Notes: generated by a model from the sequence alone, not told the origin. Positions 53,433 to 63,314 are shown, counted from the first letter of the stretch. The stretch: 64,000 nt of DNA from JAEUIE01 sp046350055 (GCA_046350055.1 JAXMBC010000001.1:3844001-3908000), one strand, 5' to 3'. Made by a program: numbers and translations.

Positions 53433-54434
53433 TTAGTTGCAGCAACCAGCAACCGTGGCGCAACCACCGCAGTGATTCACATGGCTGCGGCAGCAGGTGC
53501 GAACGCGGAGGCCGCAGCGGCGTGCATGATGGCAGCAGTCATTCTTGCAGCAGGTGGTGGCACAAGGAGCGCCCACGGCAACCTTTTCCTTCACTTTTTC
53601 TTCGACCCAGGTGCATTCCTGAACCTTGCGCTTTTCCTTCACGGTCTTGTAGGAGCAGACCTTCACAGTTTCGGTCTTTTCCTGTTCGACCCACTTGCAC
53701 ACATTGCAAGTGTACTTTTCGACGCTGTTCACCCAGGTGCATTCCTTGGCGGTGTACTTCTCGACCTTGGTTTCGTAGTGGCACACGTCTACAGTGACCT
53801 TCTTGGTTTCGGTCTTGTAGGTGCACACGGGTACCTGGCAGGTGCGGGTTTCGTTCTCGTATACCTTGCGGCAGCGAGTGTAGGGAACCTGGCACACTTC
53901 GCGAACCCGTTCGTAACAAGGACGACCGCAGCAGTCGCAGCCAGTCTGCACGCGACGGCAGGTCACCTTCTCACGGTAACAGGTTTCGGTCACGGTCTTG
54001 GGTACGCACACGGTGAAGGTGCGGGTTTCCATCTTGGTTTCAGGAATACACACGTTGATGGTGCGTTCTTCCTTCTTCATGACGGGAACGCATACGGTAC
54101 GTTCACGGGTTACATCCTTGTACTCTGGCTTGCATACGGTACGTTCGCGGGTTTCAGCGACGGTGGTAGGTACCATCACCTTGTACTTGCGGACTTCGTC
54201 CTTCCATTCGGGCTTGCACACGTCGACTTCGATTTCCTTTTCGATCCACTTGGGAACGCGACGGGTGACTTCCACTTCCTTCCACTCCACAGCGGGAGCA
54301 GCCTGAGCAGTGGTGCTGCAGGAGTTGCTGGCCACGGTGCCACAACAACGATTCTTCGAACAACAGGCCCATGCCGCAGTGCTATTCATGCCCAAAGCGA
54401 CGAGGGCGACGACAGCGACGAACAGACGCTTCAT
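53433..54434 (-). CDS. Cysteine-rich secreted repeat protein (YTV type)
   Basis: The 333-residue protein has a signal peptide (MKRLFVAVVALVALGM, cleavage near AWA). Then come two cysteine clusters at either end and a middle made of repeats of about 20-25 residues with the pattern K-x-E-x-R-T-V-C-x-P, for example RTVCKPEYKDVTRERTVC and RTFTVCVPKTVTE. This matches the YTV repeat of planctomycete surface proteins, believed to be part of a disulphide-linked proteinaceous wall. GAGGAG lies 7 bases before the ATG at 54434. The gene is single, with a strong terminator, as expected for an abundant structural protein. Confidence 0.85.
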   Translation of the reverse strand: MKRLFVAVVALVALGMNSTAAWACCSKNRCCGTVASNSCSTTAQAAPAVEWKEVEVTRRVPKWIEKEIEVDVCKPEWKDEVRKYKVMVPTTVAETRERTVCKPEYKDVTRERTVCVPVMKKEERTINVCIPETKMETRTFTVCVPKTVTETCYREKVTCRRVQTGCDCCGRPCYERVREVCQVPYTRCRKVYENETRTCQVPVCTYKTETKKVTVDVCHYETKVEKYTAKECTWVNSVEKYTCNVCKWVEQEKTETVKVCSYKTVKEKRKVQECTWVEEKVKEKVAVGAPCATTCCKNDCCHHARRCGLRVRTCCRSHVNHCGGCATVAGCCN

Positions 54435-54739
54435 CTGGGGTCTCCTCAAGATGCGAAGCTGGTGAAACTACGAAGACTGGATCGTATGAGTCACGAGAAC
54501 GCTCCCGTAGCCAACTCATCGCCTTCGTTACACATTACATATTTAACGCAGTTGTCCTATTTTGGCTAGACTGTTATTGCCTTAAACGATCAGAACGAAG
54601 GAAGATAAACCGGTTTTAACGGCAGTATTGCAGACAATGGCTTTAATTATTGAATTCTGTTCAGATGATTTCATGTTGTTTACACATAGGACAGGGTACG
54701 TATGATGACCCTAGCCTGTTTGAATCCGAATTTTCATCC
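54435..54739. other. AT-rich divergent intergenic region of 305 bases
   Basis: This space separates the YTV-type gene (minus) from the DUF454 gene (plus). It is richer in A and T than its surroundings and should hold both promoters. A convincing plus-strand promoter is listed separately; the minus-strand promoter could not be placed. No open frame with coding character was seen. Confidence 0.55.
54679..54706 (+). promoter_or_regulatory. Promoter for the DUF454 gene
   Basis: TTTACA (54679-54684) and TATGAT (54701-54706) each differ by one base from the sigma-70 consensus and are 16 bases apart. Transcription would start near 54713, leaving a leader of about 27 bases. No Shine-Dalgarno site is visible before the ATG at 54740. 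Confidence 0.6.
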
Positions 54740-55222
54740 ATGGATGTGCAACCGAAAACGATTGGACAAGTGCCTCACAAGCCCGAAGTGAGTTCAGGGC
54801 TGTGGCGTTTTGTCTATATTGTGCTCGGTTTCCTCTTTCTGGCGTTAGGATATGTAGGCTGGTTTCTTCCCGGCGTTCCTTGGACTCCGTTTGTTCTTCT
54901 GGCCAGTTTGTGCTTTGGCAAGTCTTCTCCCAGGCTGGACGCCTGGCTCCTGAACAACAGGTACTTCGGGGCATATCTCCATGATGTTCGTCAGCATCGC
55001 GGGGTGCGGCGTCATATGAAGATCAAGGCCACGGTGACGGTATGCATGGTGGTAACTCTCAGCGTTACTACCCTCGTGTTGACACATCGTCCCTGGTATA
55101 CATGGGTAGCAATCCCACCCTTAGCGCTTGTTGGCTTGGTTGTACTCTGGCGTGGCCTGCGTACTCTTCCAAATAATGGCATTCCACTGTCAAATACGCA
55201 ACCAACTACCACTTCTGCTTGA
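54740..55222 (+). CDS. DUF454 (YbaN-like) inner membrane protein
   Basis: The 160-residue protein has three or four membrane helices. Its DUF454 core reads RFVYIVLGFLFLALGYVGWF, LPGVPWTPFVLLASLCFGKSS and SPRLDAWLLNNRYFGAYL in order. A C-terminal pair of helices and a polar tail follow. It is longer than E. coli YbaN (about 125). Function unknown. ATG at 54740 is preferred to one at 54650 because the latter lies upstream of the likely promoter. Confidence 0.88.
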   Translation: MDVQPKTIGQVPHKPEVSSGLWRFVYIVLGFLFLALGYVGWFLPGVPWTPFVLLASLCFGKSSPRLDAWLLNNRYFGAYLHDVRQHRGVRRHMKIKATVTVCMVVTLSVTTLVLTHRPWYTWVAIPPLALVGLVVLWRGLRTLPNNGIPLSNTQPTTTSA

Positions 55223-55323
55223 TCACCAGGCATTTACTCGGATTGGCAAACTCTTCGTAGAGTAATCTCGTCTCATTGGTAGTTAATGCTGGACATTACA
55301 GTGTCATTCTCCAGGAATGCGTC

Positions 55324-58300
55324 ATGAAACGCTTCGTCCTTTGCCTTTCGCTTGCGGTGCTTGGGCTTTCCGTTCTGGCAGCAAGTGATATTGGCTTTAT
55401 CGAAAGCTTCAGCCTGGCCAGGGATAGGGCTGCAAGCCTGAAGCAGCTCATCCCCGGCACCGAGGATTACTACTACTTCCATGCCCTGCATTACTTACAG
55501 CAAGAACAGTACGAAAAAGTCCGCGAGCAGTTCAAGCCCTGGGTCGAACGCCACGGCGAGACGGGCCGCTACTACGAAATCCTCACCCGGCTTCATCTCC
55601 ACGAATACGACCGCAATCCGCAGAAGACGTTGCAGTACATCAAAGATCGACTGGGGCTCTCGTTCGATCATCAGAAAGAAGTAGCAGGAGCGATTCCGAA
55701 TCTGCCGACGGCGCTCGATCCCGTGCTGATTGATCGCAACCGGCTGCGGCAGCACTCGTTCAACAACTGGGAGAACCTCGATAACTTCGAAGATGCCGGG
55801 CTGGATGATCTGGCTGCAGTTAACCTCGAATGGCGGAAGCGTCGCAATCTGCTCCAGCGCCTTACCCGGCCTGATGTGCCGAACCTCGTCCAGCTCATCG
55901 CCGAAGACCTCAAGTCGCCAAACTCAGGCGGCTTCGGGCAGTTCACCATCCACAACCTGCTGACGATGAAGCAACTGGAAGAACTGGTCAAGCTTCGCCC
56001 CGAACTGGCGACCCAGCAGCGCTTTGTCAACACAGTGATCGTCCGCCTGCACCCCGGCGCTGATGAACTCTGGCGTCACAACCCCGCTCAGGCCGATGCC
56101 TACTTCGCCCGGCTCTGGGCTTACGTCAGCACCCTGCCTCAGAGCTACAACTCGCTCAAGTCGTCGGTCCTGTACCACTGGCTCTTCCTCGACCGCAACC
56201 AGGGCAAGTACGACAGGCAGAAGTTCCTCAGCTACTTGCAACTGCCTCGCTTCCAGGGCTACATGGCCAAGGCGATGCTGGAGAACCAGGAACTTCGCCG
56301 CGTGCCTGCCGATCTCAACGCCAACTATCAGAGCCTGACGATGATGCCGCCCATCGGTAGCGATGAAGCCCTTGTCCGTAGCTACCTCAAGCACTTCCTC
56401 GCCGAGGCCAACGGCTATCAGGAGTATGAGCCGTTCATCAACGATGTCTATCTGAAACACCTCTTCGCCGAGACCAAGATCGAACTGGGCCTGGGCGAGC
56501 CCGAGCAGTGGGCGTCGATGCTGCCTCCCGAGCAGTTCAAGCAGTTCAAGGAGCGGGTCGATATCGACTTCGCCTGGACGATCCCCAATCACTTCACGGT
56601 CGAACAGCCAGTGAAGCTCGATGTGCACCTTAAGAACGTACCGACGCTGCTGATCAAGGTCTTCGAGATCAACACTAACAACTTCTACCGGCAGAACTAC
56701 CGGGAAGTGAACACTGACATCAACCTCGATGGCATGGTGCCGAACCAGGAGATGACGGTGACGTTTACCGAGTCGCCGCTGCGTCGGGTGACCAAGTCGT
56801 TCGATTTCCCGAAGCTGAATAAGCCGGGCGTGTATGTGATCGACTTCATCGGCGCGGGCAAGAGCAGCCGGGCGCTCATCCGCAAGGGCAAGTACCACAC
56901 CGTCGCCACGACCGGTTCCGCCGGGCAGTACGTGCGGGTGTACGACGAGACCTACACGCCGGTGATGAACGCTAAGATCTGTCTGGGTGGTGCCGAGTTC
57001 GCCGCTGACAAGGATGGCAGCATCCTCGTGCCGTTCAGCACCCAGCCGACGCGAAAGCCGGTGATCGTGACCGTCGGCGACTTCGCCAGCCTCGACTACC
57101 TCAATCACCAGGGCGAAGGCTATAACCTCGTCGCCGGCATCCACCTCGAACGGGAAAGCTTGCTGACCCAGCGGCTGGCACGGGTGCTGGTGCGTCCGTC
57201 TATTACCATCAATGGCATTCCCCAATCGGTCAAGTTGCTGACCGATGTCCGCCTGCGCCTCATCTCGACCGATCAGGATGGCATCACCTCCAGCACCGAG
57301 GTACCCGACTTCAAGCTGTTCGAGGATCGTGAATCGGCGTACGAGTTCCGAGTGCCGCCACGTTTGCAGTCGCTGCAAGTGATCCTCACCGGCGAGGTGA
57401 AGAGTTTGACGCAGAACGTGCCGGTGAAGCTGAGCGCGACCCAGACTTTCAGCCTCAACAGCATCGACCTGACCGACAAGACCGAAGACCTGCACCTGGC
57501 CAAGTTTGGCAACGACTATGTCGTCGAAGTGCTGGGCAAGACTGGCGAGGCCAAGTCTGACCGCCCGGTGCGGTTGGTCATCAAGCACCGCGAGTTCCGT
57601 GAACACATTCAGACAACGCTCAAGAGCGACAAGAATGGCCGCATCATGCTCGGGCCATTGAAGGACATCACGAGCATTACCGCAACGGGTCCGGAAGAGA
57701 CCGGCCATACGTGGAGCCTGCCGCTCGCTCGGCACACCTATCGCCAGTTGCTGCATGCTGCAGCCGGTGAACCCATTACGGTGCCCTATGTTGGTGAAGC
57801 CACCGAGCCGACCCGGGCCGACTTCGCGCTGTTTGAACTGCGAGGCAACACGCCCGTGGTGGATCGCCTCAGCAGTCTGAAGCTCAAGCCCAGTTACCTG
57901 GAAATCGCCGGGCTGGAGGCTGGTGACTACGATCTCTACATCAAGAGCGCCAACGAGCGCATCCGCATTCGTGTCACCCAGGGCAAGGCCAGCGATGGCT
58001 ACGTCTTCGGGGCGGGCCGCCTCCTGCAACTGCCGGGCCTCAAGCCGGTGAGCATCGCCCGCACGGCGTTCGATGCCGAAGGTAACCTCACCATCCAGCT
58101 CGCGAACTGGTCGAAGCTGGCCCGCGTGCATGTGATGGGGACCCGCTACCTGCCGCAGTACAACGCTTTCTACAACCTAGGCCGGGTGCGTGATGTTGGC
58201 CTGGTGGGTCTGGTACCGGGCCGTAACGACAGTGCCCACATCACCGGCCGCGACATTGGCGATGAGTACCGCTACGTGCTCGACCGCAAGGGGCAGAAGA

Positions 58301-61300
58301 AGTACCCCGGCAACCTTCTGGAGAAGCCGAGCATCCTGCTCAACCCGTGGGCGATTCGCAACACCGATGCCGTCGAGCAACTGGCGGCGGAGGGTGCGGC
58401 GTTTGGCACGACGGGTGCCCCGGCACCGGGAGCGGCGATGGATCGAGGGGGAATAGGTAAAGGTGAAGGTGCGGGCTCCGGGACTGATAGTCGAATTACT
58501 CCCAACCTCGACTACCTTGCCGAAGCCGCCGCCGTCGTGCTCAACCTGACACCGAATGACGAAGGCCTCATCAAGATCGCCAAGCTCGACCTGGCCAACC
58601 ACGCCTGGATTCATGTGGTCGCCGTTGATCCCATCCACACCACCGCCAAGTCGGTCTCCACCACGGAGCAACCGGCTAGCTTCCTTGACTTGCGGCTGAA
58701 GAACGGCCTCGACCCCAAGGGGCACTTCACCCAGCAGAAGCAAATCAGCGTGCTGAACCCGGGCCAGGAACTGGTGATGCCCGACATCAGCAACAGCCGG
58801 TTTGAAATGTATGATCAGTTCGCCCGGCTTTTCACGCTCTACCGCACGCTGACCAACGATCCCAAGCTCATCGAGTTCAGCTTCCTGCTCAACTGGCCGA
58901 CGCTGAAGATCGAAGAGAAGCGCACGCTTTACTCGAAGTATGCCTGTCATGAGCTTAGCTTCTTCCTTGCTCAACGAGATAAGGAGTTCTTCACCACGGT
59001 GATCAAGCCCTACCTGGCCAACAAGAAGGACAAGACCTTCATGGACCACTGGTTGCTCGGGGCTGACCTGGCCGCGTACCTGGAACCGTGGGTCTACGCC
59101 CGGCTTAATATCGTGGAGAAGGTGCTGCTGGCCCAGCGGATCGCTTCGGAACAACCAGCTGCTGATCGGCACCTGAGTGACCTGCACCGCATGCTGCCGC
59201 CTGACCTCGAACGCATGCTGCAACTCTTCGATACGAGTGTGAAGGGTGGGGACATGAGTACCACCAGTGAGTTTTCAGTTGCTCAGACGAAAACAGCCGT
59301 GATGGAGTCCCGTCCCGCTGCAATGCCCGCCATCAATGCCCCCGGCAGTGGCGGCCCTATGGGCGGCGCGGGTGGTTTGGGTGGGGGTGGTGGCAGGGGT
59401 GCCACCTTCAGCGCAACGAATCTAGCTGAAGCCGGCAAACCCATGGCCCCCGCTAAGGGTGAAGGCAGGATGGGGATGCGCCGTTCTACCGCCGATGCCA
59501 AAGACGGTCTCTCCCGCGACAAGGAGCAAATGGAGAAGTTGTCAGATCTTGATGCCACGAAGGAACTCAAGCAGAAGACCAACGAAGCCCTCTACTACAA
59601 GGAAGACCGTGGCCGCGTGCCGGCTCGGCAGCTCTACGTCAAGCTCAACCCCACCCAGGAGTGGGCCGAGAACAATTACTACCACCTGCCCATCGAGGCC
59701 CAACTGGCCGACCTCGTGGGCATCAATGGCTTCTGGCTCGACTATGTCAAGAAGCCGGCCAATACGGCGTTCTACTCTAAGCACTTCCCCCAAGCCTCTC
59801 GCAACTTCACCGAAATGATGTTCGCCCTGGCCGTGCTCGAACTGCCCTACACGCCCGGCAAGCACGACATCAAGTTCGATGCCGGCAAGATGACCCTCAA
59901 GCCCGGCAGCCCGCTCATCGCCTTCCACGAGGAGGTCAAACCCGCCGTGGAATCGAAGACCAAGCTGCCCATCCTCGTCAGCCAGAACTTCTACCGGCCA
60001 TCTGATCGATATCGAGAAGAAGGCGGCGAACGTATCGATCACTTCATCACCGACGAGTTCCTCATCCACACCACCTACGGCTGCCAGATCGTGGTGACCA
60101 ACCCCACCTCATCCCGGCAGAAGTTGACGGTGCTGTATCAATTGCCCGTCGGTGCCATGCCGCTCGGCAAGGGGCAGCAGACCAAGTCGGTGCTGCTCGA
60201 TCTGGAACCGTACCGAACCCAGACCATCGATTTCCTCTTCTACTTCCCCGCCGCCGGCAAGTTCGACCAGTTCCCGGTGCATGTAGCCAAGAACGAACAG
60301 TACGTCGCCTTCGCCCAACCGCAGGCGTTCAGCGTCGTCGAGAAGCCTAGCAAGGTGGACACCGGCTCGTGGGATTACATCTCGCAGGATGGCACGCCGG
60401 AGCAGGTGCTCGCGCTCATGAATCGCGAGAACCTCTATCGCCTCAACCTCGAGAAGATCGCCTTCCGCATGAAGGACAAGTCTTTCTTCCAGGCGGTGAC
60501 CAAGCTCCTCCGCGAACGGCATGTCTACCAGAACACCCTCTGGTCGTACGCCGTGGCTCACAACACGCTGCCGGAACTGAAGGAGTATCTGCGGCACGCC
60601 GATGGTCTCATCCAGATGTGTGGCAGCGGCCCGCTCGTCTCCACGCCGCTGATGATCGATCCCGTCGCCCGGCATCACTATCAGCACCTGGAGTACAAGC
60701 CCCTGGTGAACGCCCGGGCCCACTCGCTCGGCAAGACCCGGCAGATCGTCAACCTCAAGTTCCATCAGCAGTACCACCAGTTCATGACAATGCTGTCGTA
60801 CAAACGCAACTTCGACGATGCCGACTGGCTCGCCATAACCTACTACCTGCTGCTGCAAGATCGGGTGGAGGAAGCCCTCGATACGTTCGCCAAGGTGAAC
60901 GCCGAGAAGCTGGCGACCAAGATGCAGTACGACTACTGTGCCGCCTACCTGGCGTTCTTCACTGAAGAGCTGCCCAAGGCCCGGGCCATCGCGACCAAGT
61001 ACGCGAGCCATCCGGTGGATCGCTGGAAGAACACCTTCGCTTCTATCACCAATCAGATCGATGAGATCGAAGGGAAGGAGACCAAGGCCACCGATAAGGA
61101 TGACCGGGCTCAGCGGCAGGCCTTGCTGGCGGCCCAGGAATCGACCTACGACTTCACCATCGATGCCAAGAAGATTAACCTCACCTGGCAGAACGTGGAG
61201 TCGGTCATCATCAACTACTACCTGATGGATGTGGAACTGCTCTTCAGCCGAAACCCGTTCGTGCAGCAGTATGGCAGCCAGTTTAGCGCCATCAAGCCGA

Positions 61301-61713
61301 ACCAGGTGGCGGAGGTGAAGCTGCCCGCCGATCAACGGAAGCTGGCGATTGACCTGCCGAAGGAGTTGCAGAACCGCAACGTGTTGGTGGAGATTGTCTC
61401 CGGCGGCAAGACGCGGATGCTGCCCTACTATGCCAACGCCCTGGAGGTTTCACTGCAGGAGAACTACGGCCAGCTCAAGGTGGTGAACAGTGCCACGAGC
61501 AAGGCCCTCTCCAAGGTGTATGTGAAGGTGTATGTGCGACTGGCCGATGGCACGGTGAAGTTCCACAAGGACGGCTACACCGACCTCCGAGGCAAGTTCG
61601 ACTATGCCAGCGTCAGCACGCCGGAGAAGTCCGCCGCAGCGAGGTACTCCATCCTCGTGATGAGCGACGAGTTTGGGGCGCTGATCCGCGAGGCGAACCC
61701 ACCAGCTCAGTAA
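55324..61713 (+). CDS. Very large exported protein, alpha-2-macroglobulin-like in part, function unknown
   Basis: The 2129-residue protein begins MKRFVLCLSLAVLGLSVLAA, a signal peptide, with CCAGGA 7 bases upstream of the ATG. Residues 30-130 look like TPR helices (YYYFHALHYLQQEQYEKV). Residues of about 415-710 resemble the MG domains of alpha-2-macroglobulins (WTIPNHFTVEQPVKLDVHL, VYVIDFIGAGKSSRALI, AGQYVRVYDETYTPV). Two low-complexity linkers, near 1022-1058 (Gly/Ala/Pro) and 1339-1365 (GGPMGGAGGLGGGGGRG), split it into blocks. The last 350 residues include more TPR-like helices (EEALDTFAKVNAEKLATK). No thioester motif of the CxEQ type was found. Assignment to a known family is tentative. 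Confidence 0.75.
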   Translation: MKRFVLCLSLAVLGLSVLAASDIGFIESFSLARDRAASLKQLIPGTEDYYYFHALHYLQQEQYEKVREQFKPWVERHGETGRYYEILTRLHLHEYDRNPQKTLQYIKDRLGLSFDHQKEVAGAIPNLPTALDPVLIDRNRLRQHSFNNWENLDNFEDAGLDDLAAVNLEWRKRRNLLQRLTRPDVPNLVQLIAEDLKSPNSGGFGQFTIHNLLTMKQLEELVKLRPELATQQRFVNTVIVRLHPGADELWRHNPAQADAYFARLWAYVSTLPQSYNSLKSSVLYHWLFLDRNQGKYDRQKFLSYLQLPRFQGYMAKAMLENQELRRVPADLNANYQSLTMMPPIGSDEALVRSYLKHFLAEANGYQEYEPFINDVYLKHLFAETKIELGLGEPEQWASMLPPEQFKQFKERVDIDFAWTIPNHFTVEQPVKLDVHLKNVPTLLIKVFEINTNNFYRQNYREVNTDINLDGMVPNQEMTVTFTESPLRRVTKSFDFPKLNKPGVYVIDFIGAGKSSRALIRKGKYHTVATTGSAGQYVRVYDETYTPVMNAKICLGGAEFAADKDGSILVPFSTQPTRKPVIVTVGDFASLDYLNHQGEGYNLVAGIHLERESLLTQRLARVLVRPSITINGIPQSVKLLTDVRLRLISTDQDGITSSTEVPDFKLFEDRESAYEFRVPPRLQSLQVILTGEVKSLTQNVPVKLSATQTFSLNSIDLTDKTEDLHLAKFGNDYVVEVLGKTGEAKSDRPVRLVIKHREFREHIQTTLKSDKNGRIMLGPLKDITSITATGPEETGHTWSLPLARHTYRQLLHAAAGEPITVPYVGEATEPTRADFALFELRGNTPVVDRLSSLKLKPSYLEIAGLEAGDYDLYIKSANERIRIRVTQGKASDGYVFGAGRLLQLPGLKPVSIARTAFDAEGNLTIQLANWSKLARVHVMGTRYLPQYNAFYNLGRVRDVGLVGLVPGRNDSAHITGRDIGDEYRYVLDRKGQKKYPGNLLEKPSILLNPWAIRNTDAVEQLAAEGAAFGTTGAPAPGAAMDRGGIGKGEGAGSGTDSRITPNLDYLAEAAAVVLNLTPNDEGLIKIAKLDLANHAWIHVVAVDPIHTTAKSVSTTEQPASFLDLRLKNGLDPKGHFTQQKQISVLNPGQELVMPDISNSRFEMYDQFARLFTLYRTLTNDPKLIEFSFLLNWPTLKIEEKRTLYSKYACHELSFFLAQRDKEFFTTVIKPYLANKKDKTFMDHWLLGADLAAYLEPWVYARLNIVEKVLLAQRIASEQPAADRHLSDLHRMLPPDLERMLQLFDTSVKGGDMSTTSEFSVAQTKTAVMESRPAAMPAINAPGSGGPMGGAGGLGGGGGRGATFSATNLAEAGKPMAPAKGEGRMGMRRSTADAKDGLSRDKEQMEKLSDLDATKELKQKTNEALYYKEDRGRVPARQLYVKLNPTQEWAENNYYHLPIEAQLADLVGINGFWLDYVKKPANTAFYSKHFPQASRNFTEMMFALAVLELPYTPGKHDIKFDAGKMTLKPGSPLIAFHEEVKPAVESKTKLPILVSQNFYRPSDRYREEGGERIDHFITDEFLIHTTYGCQIVVTNPTSSRQKLTVLYQLPVGAMPLGKGQQTKSVLLDLEPYRTQTIDFLFYFPAAGKFDQFPVHVAKNEQYVAFAQPQAFSVVEKPSKVDTGSWDYISQDGTPEQVLALMNRENLYRLNLEKIAFRMKDKSFFQAVTKLLRERHVYQNTLWSYAVAHNTLPELKEYLRHADGLIQMCGSGPLVSTPLMIDPVARHHYQHLEYKPLVNARAHSLGKTRQIVNLKFHQQYHQFMTMLSYKRNFDDADWLAITYYLLLQDRVEEALDTFAKVNAEKLATKMQYDYCAAYLAFFTEELPKARAIATKYASHPVDRWKNTFASITNQIDEIEGKETKATDKDDRAQRQALLAAQESTYDFTIDAKKINLTWQNVESVIINYYLMDVELLFSRNPFVQQYGSQFSAIKPNQVAEVKLPADQRKLAIDLPKELQNRNVLVEIVSGGKTRMLPYYANALEVSLQENYGQLKVVNSATSKALSKVYVKVYVRLADGTVKFHKDGYTDLRGKFDYASVSTPEKSAAARYSILVMSDEFGALIREANPPAQ

Positions 61714-61716
61714 TCG

Positions 61717-61770
61717 TTCTTTGTGCCTCTGTGGTTGAATGTTTTGAATTTAACCACAAAGACACAGAGG
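61717..61770. repeat. Inverted repeat, family D, first copy
   Basis: ttctttgtgcctctgtggtt (61717-61736) is followed 15 bases later by aaccacaaagacacagagg (61752-61770). The arms pair with three mismatches. It lies just after the stop of the large protein gene. The same motif, better preserved, occurs at 63327-63395. Confidence 0.7.
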
Positions 61771-61836
61771 AACACAGAGAAAAGGAACATACCTGGGCAT
61801 ATAACAACAGCATCACTTACTGTTAAAGGCACCCCC

Positions 61837-62679
61837 GTGATAGCACCACGTACCATCCACGTTGGCCATAGTCCTGATCCTGACGATGCGTTCATGTTTT
61901 ATGCCCTGGCTCATGACAAGATCGATACCGGGCCGCTGAAGTTTACCCATGAATTGCAGGACATCGAGACCCTCAATCGCCGGGCGATGAAGGGTGAACT
62001 GGAAGTCAGCGCGGTGAGCATTCACGCCTATGCTCACCTGCTGGAAAAGTATGCCTTGCTACCCAGTGGCTGCAGCATGGGTGATAAATACGGGCCGATG
62101 GTGGTGGCCAGGCAGCCCTATACCATGGATCAGCTGAAGACCAAAAAAATCGCAGTCCCGGGTACCATGACTACAGCCTATCTCGCACTGCGACTTTGCC
62201 TGGGTTGTGACTTTGCTTATGAAGTGGTTCCCTTTGACCAGATCCTCAGCGTGGTCGAATCGGGCCAATACGAGGCGGGTCTCATCATCCACGAAGGACA
62301 GCTGACCTTTCAGAATCAGGGACTGAAGCTGCTCGTCGATCTGGGAGTCTGGTGGTATGAGAAGACCGGCTTGCCGCTGCCGTTGGGTGGCAATGTGGTT
62401 CGACGCGACCTGGGTGGGGAAACCATTAGCCTGATCAGCAAGCTGCTTAAACAAAGCATTCAGTACTCGCTCGATCATCGCCAGGAAGCGCTCGACTATG
62501 CCTTGCAATATGGTCGTGATCTTGACCGCAATCTCGCAGACAAGTTCGTCGGTATGTATGTGAACGACTGGACGCTCGACTACGGTGAGCGGGGCAGGGC
62601 AGCGGTGCGTAAATTATTGGAAGAGGCAGCGAAGGCTAAGATCATTCCCAACGCAGTGAATGTGCAGTTCGTGGAGTAG
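61837..62679 (+). CDS. mqnD: 1,4-dihydroxy-6-naphthoate synthase
   Basis: MqnD converts cyclic dehypoxanthine futalosine to 1,4-dihydroxy-6-naphthoate in the futalosine route to menaquinone. The 280-residue protein has the family layout: HVGHSPDPDDAFMFYALAH, ELQDIETLNRRA, VSAVSIHAYAHL, YGPMVVAR, VPGTMTTAYLALRLCL and LIIHEGQLTF. GTG at 61837 with AAAGG about 7 bases upstream gives the standard length; an ATG at 61723 lies in the palindromic repeat and is rejected. Other mqn genes are not in the window. It is 2 bases upstream of the ATPase-like gene. Confidence 0.92.
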   Translation: MIAPRTIHVGHSPDPDDAFMFYALAHDKIDTGPLKFTHELQDIETLNRRAMKGELEVSAVSIHAYAHLLEKYALLPSGCSMGDKYGPMVVARQPYTMDQLKTKKIAVPGTMTTAYLALRLCLGCDFAYEVVPFDQILSVVESGQYEAGLIIHEGQLTFQNQGLKLLVDLGVWWYEKTGLPLPLGGNVVRRDLGGETISLISKLLKQSIQYSLDHRQEALDYALQYGRDLDRNLADKFVGMYVNDWTLDYGERGRAAVRKLLEEAAKAKIIPNAVNVQFVE

Positions 62680-62681
62680 CG

Positions 62682-63314
62682 ATGTCTGCACCATTGACAG
62701 AGCCCTATGCAATCTCCGAGCGGCTGGCCCGCCTCGAGGGCCAGCAGCATTCGCTTACCCAACGCTTGGCTCTCAATCAAAATGAGCGAGATCAACTTCA
62801 GAAGATGCTCGATCTGGCCAGTGAAGTAGAGGGAGCGCTCAAGACTCTCAGCGGTCAGCTCTTTGCTGATCTGCTGCATCAACTGGAAAAATCCCTCTCC
62901 CTCGCCCTGCAGGATGTACTCGAACAGCCTCTGCAACTGATTGCTCTCCCAGATTTCAAACGGGGCAGCATGAATATCGACTTCGTCATCGAACGGGATG
63001 GCGAACGGGAACATATCATGCACGGGCAGGGAGGCTCGGTTGCCAACGTACTTAGTGTTGGACTGCGCATGTTCGCCTTGGCCCAGCGGCAGGAGAGTCA
63101 TCGGCAGTTGCTCGTCCTGGATGAACCCGACTGCTGGCTGCAGCCTGAACTGGTGCCCCGTCTAGTGAAGATCATCAAGCTCGCGGGGGAAAGGCTGGGC
63201 ATCCAGGTCATCCTGGTCAGTCATCATCAAAGCGATTACTTTGCCGAGGCGGCGGAACGCATGTATCGCCTCGTGCCTGCCGCGAACGGAGTGAAGGTGG
63301 AGACGGTCAAGTGA
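62682..63314 (+). CDS. ATPase half-domain (SMC/RecF-like C-lobe) without Walker A
   Basis: The 210-residue protein starts with a coiled coil (about 11-60). It then shows the C-terminal half of an ABC-type head: a signature-like HGQGGSVANVLSVGLRM at 114-130, Walker B with D-loop region LLVLDEPDCWLQPE at 143-156, and an H-loop SHH at 180-182. No Walker A motif is present anywhere. It could pair with a separate N-lobe, or bind DNA or protein without hydrolysis. The ATG is 2 bases after the mqnD stop, so it is co-transcribed with mqnD, for no obvious reason. Confidence 0.75.
   Translation: MSAPLTEPYAISERLARLEGQQHSLTQRLALNQNERDQLQKMLDLASEVEGALKTLSGQLFADLLHQLEKSLSLALQDVLEQPLQLIALPDFKRGSMNIDFVIERDGEREHIMHGQGGSVANVLSVGLRMFALAQRQESHRQLLVLDEPDCWLQPELVPRLVKIIKLAGERLGIQVILVSHHQSDYFAEAAERMYRLVPAANGVKVETVK

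Noticed and set aside
53358..54569. 403-codon plus-strand frame opposite the YTV-type gene
   Set aside because: It reads through the terminator hairpin of the real gene and is a low-complexity mirror of its repeats.
55924..58131. 735-codon open frame on the minus strand inside the 2129-residue gene
   Set aside because: It is fully antisense to a gene with a signal peptide and good codon use, and its translation has no family motif. Long antisense frames are expected opposite coding with C/G-rich third positions.
60109..61335. 408-codon minus-strand frame inside the same gene
   Set aside because: It has the same antisense shadow pattern, with no motif and no ribosome binding site.
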